Source: Thermoflexales bacterium (lineage in GTDB: Bacteria > Chloroflexota > Anaerolineae > J036 > Brachytrichaceae). Taken from it: a DNA stretch of 64,000 nucleotides. The translations under genes and the position numbers were made by a program. Location of the stretch: contig JANWVF010000107.1 in assembly GCA_025056965.1 (NCBI GenBank), positions 1-64,000 on the forward strand, read 5' to 3'. This document shows, piece by piece, positions 8,196-17,116 of the stretch. How positions within the stretch are numbered: position 1 is the stretch's first letter; each line of letters begins with the position of its first letter. A model generated the notes under the pieces. The model had not been told where the DNA came from. It did no database searches and saw nothing but the letters and a program-made list of their open reading frames with translations.

Positions 8196-9353
8196 TTGTT
8201 GCGGCAGCGTGTGCTGCAGCGAACATTCGATCCTATGAATACCCCTTCAGCCCCGGAAATGGGCGTTTGCTTACTGATGGGCGGCGTGGCGTTCTCAATC
8301 GCCGTCCTATGTGGGCAGCCGCTGATTCGCGCGCTCAAGTATTTGCGCATCGGCAAGCAAATTCGCATTGAAGGCCCGACCAGCCATTACGTCAAAATGG
8401 GCACGCCGACGATGGGCGGCATCCTCTTCGTCGGCGTGACGTTGGTGCTGATCCTGGCCATGTATCTGTATTCGCGGGTGGCCGTGCGGGTCAACCCAAA
8501 CTTTGCCGGCGTGGTGCTGGTTGGCCGATCGCTCGCAATTCCTATGTTCGTCATGATCAGTTTTGCGATCTTAGGCGCGATTGACGATTACATGGGCGTG
8601 CGCGGCGTCCGGCGCGGCGAAGGCATGCGCGGACGCAGTAAAGCGCTGTTTCAGCTCCTGATCGCGTTGTTGGCCGCGCTGGTCATGAATCTAATGCCAT
8701 CGTTCACAATCACTGCGGACGGCATCGCGTTCATCCCAGACCGGCCACTATTCGGGATCAGCAAGATGGCCGTGCCTGGCATCCCCGAGCCGATAGACCT
8801 GGGCGTGTTCTGGGTACCGATCGCTATTTTCATCATCCATGGGAGCGCCAATGCGATCAACTTCACCGACGGGCTGGACGGCTTGGCAGCCTTGATCAGT
8901 GGCGTGGCGTTCGTGGCCTACGGCGTAATCGCCTATATGCAGGGGCAGGTGTTCCTGACGATGTTGTGCATGGTGCTGGTGGGCGCGATGCTCGGCTTCT
9001 TGTGGTTCAACGTTCACCCGGCGCAGATGATCATGGGTGATCTGGGCAGCGAGGCGCTAGGGGCGACGTTGGGGGTGATCGCCTTGATGACCGGCCAGTG
9101 GCTGCTGTTGCCCATCATCGCCATCATCCCGGTAGCCGAGGTGCTGAGCGTCATCATTCAGACCACGTATTTCAAATACACCCGCTACCGATTCGGTGCA
9201 GGCCGACGCTTCTTCCGCATGGCGCCGCTGCACCATCACTTCGAGTTGATCGGCTGGAGCGAGCCGCAGATCGTGCAGCGCTTCTTCGTCGTTGCGCTGT
9301 TCTTCGGCATGATCGGCATCGGCTTGGCTACTTTTGGCAACCCGAACATGTAA
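8196..9353 (+). CDS. mraY: Phospho-MurNAc-pentapeptide transferase MraY
   Basis: A 385-residue polytopic enzyme that transfers phospho-MurNAc-pentapeptide to undecaprenyl phosphate, giving lipid I. Diagnostic motifs are P-T-M-G-G-I-L-F, A-I-D-D-Y-M-G-V-R, N-F-T-D-G-L-D-G-L-A and the C-terminal H-H-H-F-E-L-I-G-W. The TTG at 8196 is chosen because a strong GAGGAGG (8180-8186), overlapping the murF stop, sits 9 bases upstream; the ATG at 8235 has no such site. Strict operon spacing to murF and murD. Confidence 0.95.
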   Translation: MLRQRVLQRTFDPMNTPSAPEMGVCLLMGGVAFSIAVLCGQPLIRALKYLRIGKQIRIEGPTSHYVKMGTPTMGGILFVGVTLVLILAMYLYSRVAVRVNPNFAGVVLVGRSLAIPMFVMISFAILGAIDDYMGVRGVRRGEGMRGRSKALFQLLIALLAALVMNLMPSFTITADGIAFIPDRPLFGISKMAVPGIPEPIDLGVFWVPIAIFIIHGSANAINFTDGLDGLAALISGVAFVAYGVIAYMQGQVFLTMLCMVLVGAMLGFLWFNVHPAQMIMGDLGSEALGATLGVIALMTGQWLLLPIIAIIPVAEVLSVIIQTTYFKYTRYRFGAGRRFFRMAPLHHHFELIGWSEPQIVQRFFVVALFFGMIGIGLATFGNPNM

Positions 9354-9370
9354 TTGAGGGCTAAAGACTT

Positions 9371-10831
9371 ATGAACTGGTCAGGCAAACGGGCAGTGATC
9401 CTGGGGATCGCGCGGCAAGGGACGGCGCTGGCGCGCTACCTCGTTGCGCGCGGCGCGCGGGTGACGCTGAGCGATCTCAAGCCGCGTGAGCAGCTCGATC
9501 TGCGCGCCGTAGCAGATTTGCCGAACGTGGACTTCGTGCTCGGCGGTCATCCGTTGACGCTGCTGGATGGCTGCGACGTGCTTTGCCTAAGCGGCGGCGT
9601 GCCAAGCGATCTGCCCATCGTCCAGGAGGCTCGGCGGCGCGGCATCCCACTCAGCAACGATGCGCAGGTCTTCCTCGAGGCCTGCCCCGCGCGCGTCATC
9701 GGCATCACCGGCTCGGCCGGCAAGACAACGACGACGACCCTCGTCGGAGAGATGCTGAAGGCAGCTGTGGAGCGGACGACTTCCGCCGATGCGCCTTCGG
9801 TGTGGGTCGGTGGCAACATCGGCAATCCACTCGTCGGCGACCTCGAACGCATCCGCTCGACGGACTGGGTGGTGATGGAGCTGTCGTCGTTCCAACTGGA
9901 GCTGGTGACGCGCAGCCCGCATATCGCCTGCATCACCAACATCACGCCGAACCACCTCGACCGCCACGGCACGATGGAAGCTTACATCGCGGCGAAACGG
10001 CGCATCTTGGACTTCCAGTCGCCGGACGATTGGCAAGTGCTCTCGGCAGACAACGAGGTGACGGCCAGCTTGAACACATCGGCGCACACGCTGTGGTTTA
10101 GCACGCGCCACGAGCCGCACGGCGACGGCGCGTGGATGGACGAAGCGGGCTACTTGCGCGTCCGCCTGGCGCGCGCCGGCCAGTCCCCAATTCAAGAGCG
10201 CGGATTGCATCTGGACGCGGTGATCTGCCATCGCCGTGAGCTGCTGTTGATGGGTGAACACAACATCGCAAATGTCCTGGCCGCCGCGGCGGTCTGTGCA
10301 GTGGCCGGCGCGCCGGTCGAAGCCATGCGCCGCGTCGCCACGACCTTCCGCGGCGTCGCCCATCGCTTGCAACTGGTCGCCGATCGTGACGGCGTGCGCT
10401 GGTACGACGACTCGATCGCTACCGCGCCTGAACGGCTCATGGCGGCGCTGCGCTGTTTCGATCAACCGGTGATTTTGTTGTGCGGTGGACGAGATAAGCA
10501 TCTGCCCTGGGACGAGGCCGCGCGCATGATGATGGCGCGCTGCAAGGCCGTCGTGCTGTTCGGCGAGATGGGGCCGATGGTGGCCGAGCATTTGAGCGCC
10601 GCGCGCGACGACCTCACGAAAACGGGCATTGCTCCTCAAGCGATCGTCTCCGTGCAGCCCTCTCTCGAAGCGGCCGTGGTCGAAGCGCAACGCCTGGCTC
10701 GCCCAGGCGATGTCGTGCTGCTCTCCCCAGGCGGGACGAGCTACGACGCATTCAAAGATTTTGCCGAGCGCGGCGATCGCTTTAGTGAATTCGTGAACGC
10801 GCTGCCACCATCGTCGGCAGCGGGTGGATGA
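9371..10831 (+). CDS. murD: UDP-MurNAc-L-Ala:D-Glu ligase MurD
   Basis: 486 residues. MurD adds D-glutamate to UDP-MurNAc-L-alanine. Visible are the N-terminal Rossmann-like G-I-A-R-Q-G-T-A-L-A, the ATP loop G-I-T-G-S-A-G-K-T-T-T-T, the E-L-S-S-F-Q-L-E motif typical of MurD, N-I-T-P-N-H-L-D-R-H, and the domain-3 sequence C-G-G-R-D-K. GAGGG lies 10 bases upstream of the ATG. Slightly longer than the usual 440-460 residues because of additions around residues 230-260. Confidence 0.95.
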   Translation: MNWSGKRAVILGIARQGTALARYLVARGARVTLSDLKPREQLDLRAVADLPNVDFVLGGHPLTLLDGCDVLCLSGGVPSDLPIVQEARRRGIPLSNDAQVFLEACPARVIGITGSAGKTTTTTLVGEMLKAAVERTTSADAPSVWVGGNIGNPLVGDLERIRSTDWVVMELSSFQLELVTRSPHIACITNITPNHLDRHGTMEAYIAAKRRILDFQSPDDWQVLSADNEVTASLNTSAHTLWFSTRHEPHGDGAWMDEAGYLRVRLARAGQSPIQERGLHLDAVICHRRELLLMGEHNIANVLAAAAVCAVAGAPVEAMRRVATTFRGVAHRLQLVADRDGVRWYDDSIATAPERLMAALRCFDQPVILLCGGRDKHLPWDEAARMMMARCKAVVLFGEMGPMVAEHLSAARDDLTKTGIAPQAIVSVQPSLEAAVVEAQRLARPGDVVLLSPGGTSYDAFKDFAERGDRFSEFVNALPPSSAAGG

Positions 10832-10857
10832 GGGTAAGTTGGCAGGAGTAGCGTGTG

Positions 10858-12258
10858 ATGAACAAGGCCGCAATGCTACGAACGGCACGGCGTGGACGAT
10901 CCGGCACGCGGGCAACAGCTCGAGGCAAGGTGGACTGGATCTTCGTCGGCGCCGTGCTCCTGCTGACGGCGCTCGGCTTGGTCATGGCCTATAGCACTAC
11001 GTTCTTCTGGTCGCAGGTGCAAGAGGGCAGCCCGCTGACCATCTTCAGCAAGCAGTTGCTCTACGCCGTCATCGGCCTGGTCGGATTCGCGCTCTTCGGC
11101 TGGCTCGACTACGGCATCCTCCGCCGCTTCGCCGTCTGGATCATGGCCGCATGTCTGGCCGCCCTCATCGCCGTCATCCTGTTCGGCGACGACGTCTTCG
11201 GCGCGCGCCGGACGCTGCTGAACGGCTCGCTGCAGCCCAGCGAGATGGCGAAGCTGGGCTTGATCATCTACGCAGCCGCCTGGCTAGCGTCTCGCCGAGA
11301 CCAGGTGCGGAGCTTGTCCAACGGCCTGATTCCGTTCGGCCTAATCGTCGGCGTGGTGAGCTTCCTTGTCGTCATTCAGCCCGACTTAAGCACAACGGCC
11401 GTGATCGTGATTGTGGCGATGGTGATGTTCTTCATGGCCGGGGCGAGCTGGCAGCAACTGGGCTTGGTGACGCTGATCGCGGTAGCCGCCTTCCTGCTGC
11501 TCATCGCGGTCGTCCCACATGCCACCATCCGGGTGAATGAATTCATTAAGGTGTGGCGGTCCCCAAGCGAGATGGACTACCACATCCGCCAAACGCTGAT
11601 CACGCTGGGCAGCGGCGGCTTGTTCGGCAACGGCATCGGCGCCGGCGGCCAGAAGTTCGGCTACTTGCCGACGCCACACACCGATAGCGTGATAGCGGTG
11701 CTGGGCGACGAAATGGGCCTGCTCGGGCTAGTGATGACGTTGGCGCTGTTCGTCATCTTCGCATGGCGCGGGCTGCGCATCGCGCAAGACGCGGATACGG
11801 CTTTCGGCTCGTTCATCGCCATTGGGGTGGTGATCTGGGTGATCGGCCAGATGCTGCTGAACATGATGGCGATTTTGGCCATGATTCCCTTCACCGGCGT
11901 GCCGGTGCCGTTCCTGAGCGTTGGCGGATCGTCGCTCGTCTCGCTGCTTGCTGCTTGCGGGGTGGTGATCAGCGTGGGGCGCGGCAGCCAAATGTTGTGG
12001 GAGGGAGAGAAAGCCCAGCTGCCGGCAGCAGCCGATCAAGCAAAAGGAGGCAGGGCAGCTCGTGCGAGTTTTACTATCCGCAGGAGGCACGGCCGGGCAC
12101 GTTTTGCCCGCGCTCACCGTGCTCAAGGCGCTAGAAGCGCGGTTGAGGCCGAGTCCGCCGATGCCATCATCGTCGGGCGCGACATCCGCACCAACGGCGC
12201 AATCCGCAGGCGCAGTCCAGGCGCTATTCGTGGGCGAGGCGAGTGGGATGGAGCATAG
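10858..12258 (+). CDS. ftsW: Septal peptidoglycan polymerase FtsW (SEDS family)
   Basis: A SEDS glycosyltransferase of 466 residues with about ten membrane helices, which polymerises lipid II at the septum together with FtsI. Family signatures are G-L-V-M-A-Y-S, L-Q-P-S-E-M-A-K, Q-P-D-L-S-T, G-Q-K-F-G-Y-L-P-T-P-H-T-D and G-V-P-V-P-F-L-S-V-G-G-S-S. GGAG at 10845 serves either the ATG at 10858 or a GTG at 10855. Oddity: the frame stays open 197 bases past the murG start, giving FtsW an Arg/Ala-rich tail of about 65 residues that other FtsW proteins do not need. Confidence 0.93.
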   Translation: MNKAAMLRTARRGRSGTRATARGKVDWIFVGAVLLLTALGLVMAYSTTFFWSQVQEGSPLTIFSKQLLYAVIGLVGFALFGWLDYGILRRFAVWIMAACLAALIAVILFGDDVFGARRTLLNGSLQPSEMAKLGLIIYAAAWLASRRDQVRSLSNGLIPFGLIVGVVSFLVVIQPDLSTTAVIVIVAMVMFFMAGASWQQLGLVTLIAVAAFLLLIAVVPHATIRVNEFIKVWRSPSEMDYHIRQTLITLGSGGLFGNGIGAGGQKFGYLPTPHTDSVIAVLGDEMGLLGLVMTLALFVIFAWRGLRIAQDADTAFGSFIAIGVVIWVIGQMLLNMMAILAMIPFTGVPVPFLSVGGSSLVSLLAACGVVISVGRGSQMLWEGEKAQLPAAADQAKGGRAARASFTIRRRHGRARFARAHRAQGARSAVEAESADAIIVGRDIRTNGAIRRRSPGAIRGRGEWDGA

Positions 12259-13225
12259 CTTGGTGAGTCGCGCAGGGGTGCCGTTTCGGGCAATCTTGGC
12301 CGGCGCGATGCACGGCGTAGGGATGGCGCGCGCCCTCAACGGCGCGCTGCGCACGACGCGCGGCCTGTTTCAGGCGCGGCGCATCCTCGCCGAGTTCAAC
12401 CCCGACGTCGTGTTCCTGACCGGCGGATTTGTCGGCGTGCCGGTCAGTCTGGCTGCTTGGCTGCGAGGCACGCCCAGCGTGGTGTATCTGCCCGATATTG
12501 AACCCGGCCAAGCGCTGAGATTGATGGCGCGCCTGGCCACGAAGGTGGCAACGACGACCGAGGCGTCCGCACCCTTCATCGCGCCGCATAAGATGGTGGT
12601 GACCGGCTATCCGGTGCGCGACGTCTTTGCTTCAGCGTCGCGCGAGGAGGCGCGCCGACGCTTTGGGATTGCGCCGGATGCGCGCGTGTTGCTGGTGTAC
12701 GGCGGGAGCAAAGGCGCGCGCAGCATCAATCGTGCGACGCTCGCCGGCCTAGCCCGCTTGCTGGACTTGGCCGTCGTGATCCATGTGGTCGGCGCGAATG
12801 ACTGGCCGGAAGTGAGCGCCGCACGCGCGCAGTTGCCGGATGACCGGCGGGCGCGTTACTTGGCCTTTGAATACTTGCACGACGAGATGGCGCTGGCGAT
12901 GGCAGCAGCCGATTTGGCGGTCTGCCGCGCCGGCGCCAGCACGCTGGGCGAGTTGCCCTATCTCGGCCTGCCGGCCGTGCTCGTGCCCTACCCTTACGCC
13001 TGGCGCTATCAAAAAGTAAATGCCCGGTATTTGGCCGACCGAGGAGCCGCCGTAGTTGTTCAAGACGAGCTGCTGGCGGACGAACGAGCCGGGCTGTTGC
13101 CGCGCGTGATCGAGCTGCTCCATGCCCCCGGGCGCCTGGACGCGATGCGTTGCGCGTCGCTGGCGCTGGGCCGACGGGATGGCGCAGAACGCATCGCCGC
13201 CTTATTGCTCGAGGTGAGCCGTTGA
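12062..13225 (+). CDS. murG: UDP-GlcNAc transferase MurG
   Basis: 387 residues from a GTG at 12062 that is preceded by AAGGAGG (12043-12049). MurG converts lipid I to lipid II on the cytoplasmic membrane face. The N-terminal S-A-G-G-T-A-G-H-V-L-P-A-L loop, Y-G-G-S-K-G-A-R-S-I-N and the C-domain C-R-A-G-A-S-T-L-G-E-L-P-Y-L-G-L-P are the donor- and acceptor-site signatures. Oddity: residues 29-53 form a Ser/Pro/Ala-rich insertion not expected in MurG, and it lies wholly within the stretch that overlaps the ftsW 3' end in another frame. Confidence 0.94.
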   Translation: MRVLLSAGGTAGHVLPALTVLKALEARLRPSPPMPSSSGATSAPTAQSAGAVQALFVGEASGMEHSLVSRAGVPFRAILAGAMHGVGMARALNGALRTTRGLFQARRILAEFNPDVVFLTGGFVGVPVSLAAWLRGTPSVVYLPDIEPGQALRLMARLATKVATTTEASAPFIAPHKMVVTGYPVRDVFASASREEARRRFGIAPDARVLLVYGGSKGARSINRATLAGLARLLDLAVVIHVVGANDWPEVSAARAQLPDDRRARYLAFEYLHDEMALAMAAADLAVCRAGASTLGELPYLGLPAVLVPYPYAWRYQKVNARYLADRGAAVVVQDELLADERAGLLPRVIELLHAPGRLDAMRCASLALGRRDGAERIAALLLEVSR

Positions 13226-13226
13226 C

Positions 13227-13757
13227 ATGATCAACGCCGACGTCTTCTTCGTCTTCTATCTCATCGTGTGGGGCTTCATCGGCACCTCGCGTGGCTGGGT
13301 GCGGGAAGTCGTCGTCACTTTCAGCATGCTGTTCGCGTTGTTCATCTATTCACTGCCGCAGTTCGTCCAAATCATGGATCCGCTGTGGAAGACCGAGGAC
13401 ACGGTTTGGCGCTTCATATGGCGCGCTGCGCCGTTCCTGCTGATTGCATTCTTCGGCTATCTCAGCCCGATCGTCGCGCGCGGGCGCTTTCAGGCCGGCG
13501 CCAGTCGCTTTGAATACGGTTTGCTCTCGTTCCTAGTTGGCGCTTTCAACGGCTACTTGTTATTCAGCGCGCTGGCATTCTGGGCAAAGCAGGCTGGCCT
13601 GCTGGACGGCCAGTATGCCAATCTCTTCACCCCGCCGCCGAACGGCTGGGACAAGTTCTTCTTCATCGAGAGCGCCGCACCGGTCGTCTTCAGCGGCTCG
13701 CTGTTGATCTTCGTGCTTATCGTCATCTTCCTGTTCGTCATCGTGGTGCTGATATGA
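13227..13757 (+). CDS. CvpA-like membrane protein inside the dcw cluster
   Basis: 176 residues with four predicted membrane helices. The start (a hydrophobic helix, then G-T-S-R-G-W-V-R-E-V-V) resembles the N-terminal pattern of CvpA-family proteins, which have a glycine/arginine-rich turn after helix 1. It starts one base after the murG stop and its stop overlaps the murC start (ATGA), so it is translationally coupled to peptidoglycan precursor genes. Function unknown; a role in the envelope is inferred from position only. Confidence 0.6.
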   Translation: MINADVFFVFYLIVWGFIGTSRGWVREVVVTFSMLFALFIYSLPQFVQIMDPLWKTEDTVWRFIWRAAPFLLIAFFGYLSPIVARGRFQAGASRFEYGLLSFLVGAFNGYLLFSALAFWAKQAGLLDGQYANLFTPPPNGWDKFFFIESAAPVVFSGSLLIFVLIVIFLFVIVVLI

Positions 13758-15181
13758 GCTGGCTGGATAAACACATTCACATCATGGGCGTCGGCGGGGC
13801 CGGCATGAGCGCGCTGGCCCGGCTGCTGCACGCGCGCGGCGTGCGCGTGAGCGGCGACGACCGCGCCGATTCGCCCGTGCTTGAGGCGCTGCGGGCCGAA
13901 GGCATCCCGGTCAGCGTAGGCCACGATCCTCGCCACCTGGAAGACGTGGACATCCTCGCGCCGTCTTCGGCGATCGCCCGAGACGAGCCGGAGCTAGTTG
14001 AAGCAAAGCAGCGTGGCATCCCGGTCTGGCACCGCGGCGATCTGATCAGCGCATTGATGCGCGACAAGGTCGGCATTGCCATCGCAGGCACGCATGGCAA
14101 AAGCACGACGACCGGCATGATCGCCACGATCTTGAGCGACGCGGGGCTCGACCCGTCGTTCGTCATCGGGGCGACGCCGCAGCCGCTGGGCGTCAATGCC
14201 CGCTGGGGCACGGGCGAGGCGTTCATCGTCGAAGCCGATGAGTATGACCGCACCTTCTTGCACTTTCAGCCGAAGGTCGCCGTGGTGACCAACGTCGAGT
14301 ATGACCATCCCGACACCTTTGCCGACTTCGACGCGACGTTAAGCGCCTTCGCGACGTTTGTGCGCAGCGTGCCTGAAGATGGCGTGATCATCACCTGCGC
14401 TGACGATCCCGGCTGCGTGGCCATGCTCAAGCGGGCCGATTTGCCGATCGGGGAGACCGCGGGGCCAGCCGTCGTGGATTACGGCATTCAGGGCGGCTTG
14501 TGGCGCGCCTTCAACTTGCGCACCAACGCGCTGGGCGGCACGGATTTTGCCTTCAGCGGCGCAGGAGTCAACGGTGAGGTGGGCGGCGCATGCTCGTTGC
14601 GCGTGCCGGGCGAGCACAACGTGCTCAACGCCCTGGCCGCGCTGGCTGCTGCCGATGCCTGCGGCGTGCCGGTGAGCGAGGCGGTCAAATCGCTTGGCGG
14701 CTATTGCGGCGCCGGCCGACGCTTCGAGCTGAAGGGCGAAGCGCGCGGCGTGCGTATCTTCGACGACTACGCACACCACCCGACCGAGATCAAGGCGACG
14801 CTGCGCGGCGCGCGGCAGCGTTATCCGCTGGGCAACATCTGGGCAGTTTGGCAGCCCCACACCTACAGCCGCACCGCGGCCCTGCTGGATGCGTTCGCTG
14901 TGGCCTTCAACGATGCGGATCACGTGATCGTGCTGCCGATCTACGCGGCACGCGAACGCCCAGAGGACTTCGGTTTCATCGCCAACGCGCTTAACCCGAT
15001 TGAGATCGCGCGCAGAATTCGGCATCGTGACGTGCGCAACGCTGCGTCGTTCGGCGACGCATTGGGCATGCTCATTGCGCAGGTGAAGCGGGGCGATGTA
15101 GTCATCACCCTCAGCGCTGGCGACGGCAATCAAGTGGGCGCGCGGTTGTTAGAGATGCTGTCCAAGCAAGGAGGAGCATGA
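13754..15181 (+). CDS. murC: UDP-MurNAc:L-alanine ligase MurC
   Basis: 475 residues. MurC starts the peptide stem by joining L-Ala to UDP-MurNAc. Features: N-terminal H-I-M-G-V-G-G-A-G-M-S-A-L-A, ATP loop A-G-T-H-G-K-S-T-T-T-G, E-A-D-E-Y-D-R-T-F, N-V-E-Y-D-H-P-D, and D-D-Y-A-H-H-P-T-E-I-K in the third domain. ATGA overlap with the upstream gene and ATGA overlap with murB. Confidence 0.97.
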   Translation: MSWLDKHIHIMGVGGAGMSALARLLHARGVRVSGDDRADSPVLEALRAEGIPVSVGHDPRHLEDVDILAPSSAIARDEPELVEAKQRGIPVWHRGDLISALMRDKVGIAIAGTHGKSTTTGMIATILSDAGLDPSFVIGATPQPLGVNARWGTGEAFIVEADEYDRTFLHFQPKVAVVTNVEYDHPDTFADFDATLSAFATFVRSVPEDGVIITCADDPGCVAMLKRADLPIGETAGPAVVDYGIQGGLWRAFNLRTNALGGTDFAFSGAGVNGEVGGACSLRVPGEHNVLNALAALAAADACGVPVSEAVKSLGGYCGAGRRFELKGEARGVRIFDDYAHHPTEIKATLRGARQRYPLGNIWAVWQPHTYSRTAALLDAFAVAFNDADHVIVLPIYAARERPEDFGFIANALNPIEIARRIRHRDVRNAASFGDALGMLIAQVKRGDVVITLSAGDGNQVGARLLEMLSKQGGA

Positions 15182-16146
15182 ACCTGAACGAACTCCAAGC
15201 TCGCGCCAAGCGTCACGAGCCGCTGTCGAAGCACACGACGGCGCGCATCGGCGGCCCAGCCGACCTGCTGATCGAGGTGCGCACCACCGATGAGCTGGTC
15301 GCCGTGGCGCAGCGCGCCGAAGAGATGGGGTTGCCCTATCTTGTGCTTGGGGGCGGGGCCAACGTGCTGGTGAGCGATGCCGGCGTGCGCGGGTTGGTGA
15401 TCGTCAACCGCGCCAGGGAAATCAAGTTCAACGTGCGCGGGAGCAAAGCGCGCGTCGAGGTGGACAGCGGAGTGATGCTCACTACGTTAGCGCGTGATTG
15501 CATCGAGCGCGGGCTGGCCGGCATGGAGTGGGCGGTGAATGTGCCAGGCACGGTGGGCGGCGCCGTCGTCGGCAATGCGGGCGCCTATGGTGCGGACATC
15601 GCCGGCAACCTGAACCTAGTGCGCGTGATGCCGCGTGGCCGAGCGCCCGAGTACTGGACGCCGCGCCAACTGCAGTTTGGTTATCGCACCAGCGCGCTCA
15701 AGCGCTACGCCCCGGCCGATCGGCCGATTGTGCTGAGCGCGACTTTCGACTTGCGGCTGGACTATCGCGCAAACCTAGAACGCCGGGCTAACGAGTTCAT
15801 CGCAAGGCGAAAAGCGACACAGCCCTCCGGCGCCTCGATCGGCAGCATGTTCAAGAATCCCGACGGCGACTATGCCGGCCGACTGATCGAAGCCTGCGGC
15901 TTGAAGGGCAAGTGCATCGGCGGGGCAATGATCAGCGATAAGCACGCCAATTTCTTCATCAACGTCTCCGGAGACGCGCGCGCCAGCGATGTGAAGGCGT
16001 TGATTGACCTGGCCCATGATGCCGTGCTGCGGCGCTTCGGCATCAACTTAGAGCTGGAGATCGAGTTGATCGGCGAGTGGGCCGACGCGGAGCTGAGGAT
16101 CGGGAAGCTAAACCCAGGCGATCAAGGAGGCGCAGATGAGCGATAG
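15178..16146 (+). CDS. murB: UDP-N-acetylenolpyruvoylglucosamine reductase MurB
   Basis: 322 residues. This FAD enzyme reduces UDP-GlcNAc-enolpyruvate to UDP-MurNAc with NADPH. N-terminal K-H-T-T-A-R-I-G-G-P-A-D, the FAD-binding L-G-G-G-A-N-V-L-V-S-D, P-G-T-V-G-G-A-V-V-G-N-A-G-A-Y-G, and G-S-M-F-K-N-P carrying the catalytic serine region, all fit type II MurB. Overlaps murC by 4 bases and ddl by 11 bases. Confidence 0.96.
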   Translation: MNLNELQARAKRHEPLSKHTTARIGGPADLLIEVRTTDELVAVAQRAEEMGLPYLVLGGGANVLVSDAGVRGLVIVNRAREIKFNVRGSKARVEVDSGVMLTTLARDCIERGLAGMEWAVNVPGTVGGAVVGNAGAYGADIAGNLNLVRVMPRGRAPEYWTPRQLQFGYRTSALKRYAPADRPIVLSATFDLRLDYRANLERRANEFIARRKATQPSGASIGSMFKNPDGDYAGRLIEACGLKGKCIGGAMISDKHANFFINVSGDARASDVKALIDLAHDAVLRRFGINLELEIELIGEWADAELRIGKLNPGDQGGADER

Positions 16147-17116
16147 GCCACGGCCCGGGAAGCTCAAAGTTGCTGTGCTGTACGGCGGGCAATCCGGCGA
16201 GCACGAGGTGAGCCTGATGTCGGCAGCGTCGGTGATGAAGGCGTTGGACGAACACAAGTACGACATCACGCCGGTGTTCATCAGCAGAACGGGTGAGTGG
16301 GCGCTCCCCTTCGAGGCGCTGCGCCGGTTCGACGTGGTCTTTCCAGTGCTGCACGGACCGATGGGCGAGGACGGCACGGTGCAGGGGCTGCTCACTTTGC
16401 TGGGTGTGCCTTTCGTCGGCGCCGGCGTGGTTGGCTCAGCGGTCGGGATGGACAAGGCGATCTTCAAGGATGTGATGCGCGCGCATGGCTTGCCGGTGGT
16501 CCGCCACATCGTCGTACGCCGAAGCCAGTGGGCAGCGTCGCCGGCAGAGGTGGAAAGCGCCGTGGTCAATCAGCTCGGCTTCCCGTGCTTCGTCAAGCCG
16601 GCCAATCTGGGCAGCAGCGTCGGCGTCACCAAGGTAAAGGGCGCGCATCAATTGCCCGCCGGCATGGCCGAGGCGTTGAAGTGGGATCGCAAGGTGTTGA
16701 TCGAGCAGGCCGTGCCCCAGGCGCGCGAGCTGGAGGTGAGCGTGCTGGGCAACGACGAGTTACAGGCGTCGGTGGTGGGCGAAATCACCCCCAGCCGAGA
16801 GTTCTACGACTATGCCGCCAAGTATCTGGACAAGGGTGAGTCGGCCTCCGGTTTGCACATCCCGGCGCCGATCCCCGATGCACTCGCGCAGTTGATCCGC
16901 GAGATGGCCGTGGAGGCGGCGACGCTGGCCGACGTGCGCGGCATGGCGCGGGTGGACTTCTTGATGAACGGCGAGACCGGCGAGGTGTTCATCAATGAAA
17001 TCAACACCATCCCGGGCTTCACCGACATCAGCATGTATCCGAAGCTCTGGGCGGCCACCGGCATCGCCTACGGTGAGCTGCTCGACCGGCTGATTGAGTT
17101 GGCGATGGAGCGATGA
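16136..17116 (+). CDS. ddl: D-alanine--D-alanine ligase
   Basis: A 326-residue ATP-grasp enzyme that makes the D-Ala-D-Ala dipeptide used by MurF. Signatures: V-L-Y-G-G-Q-S-G-E-H-E-V-S, H-G-P-M-G-E-D-G-T-V-Q-G, K-P-A-N-L-G-S-S-V-G-V and the Mg-binding E-I-N-T-I-P-G-F-T. The tyrosine in the omega-loop region (Y-D-Y-A-A-K-Y) agrees with a D-Ala rather than D-lactate ligase, although this discrimination is only a rule of thumb. Located between murB and ftsQ as in many clusters. Confidence 0.96.
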   Translation: MSDRPRPGKLKVAVLYGGQSGEHEVSLMSAASVMKALDEHKYDITPVFISRTGEWALPFEALRRFDVVFPVLHGPMGEDGTVQGLLTLLGVPFVGAGVVGSAVGMDKAIFKDVMRAHGLPVVRHIVVRRSQWAASPAEVESAVVNQLGFPCFVKPANLGSSVGVTKVKGAHQLPAGMAEALKWDRKVLIEQAVPQARELEVSVLGNDELQASVVGEITPSREFYDYAAKYLDKGESASGLHIPAPIPDALAQLIREMAVEAATLADVRGMARVDFLMNGETGEVFINEINTIPGFTDISMYPKLWAATGIAYGELLDRLIELAMER

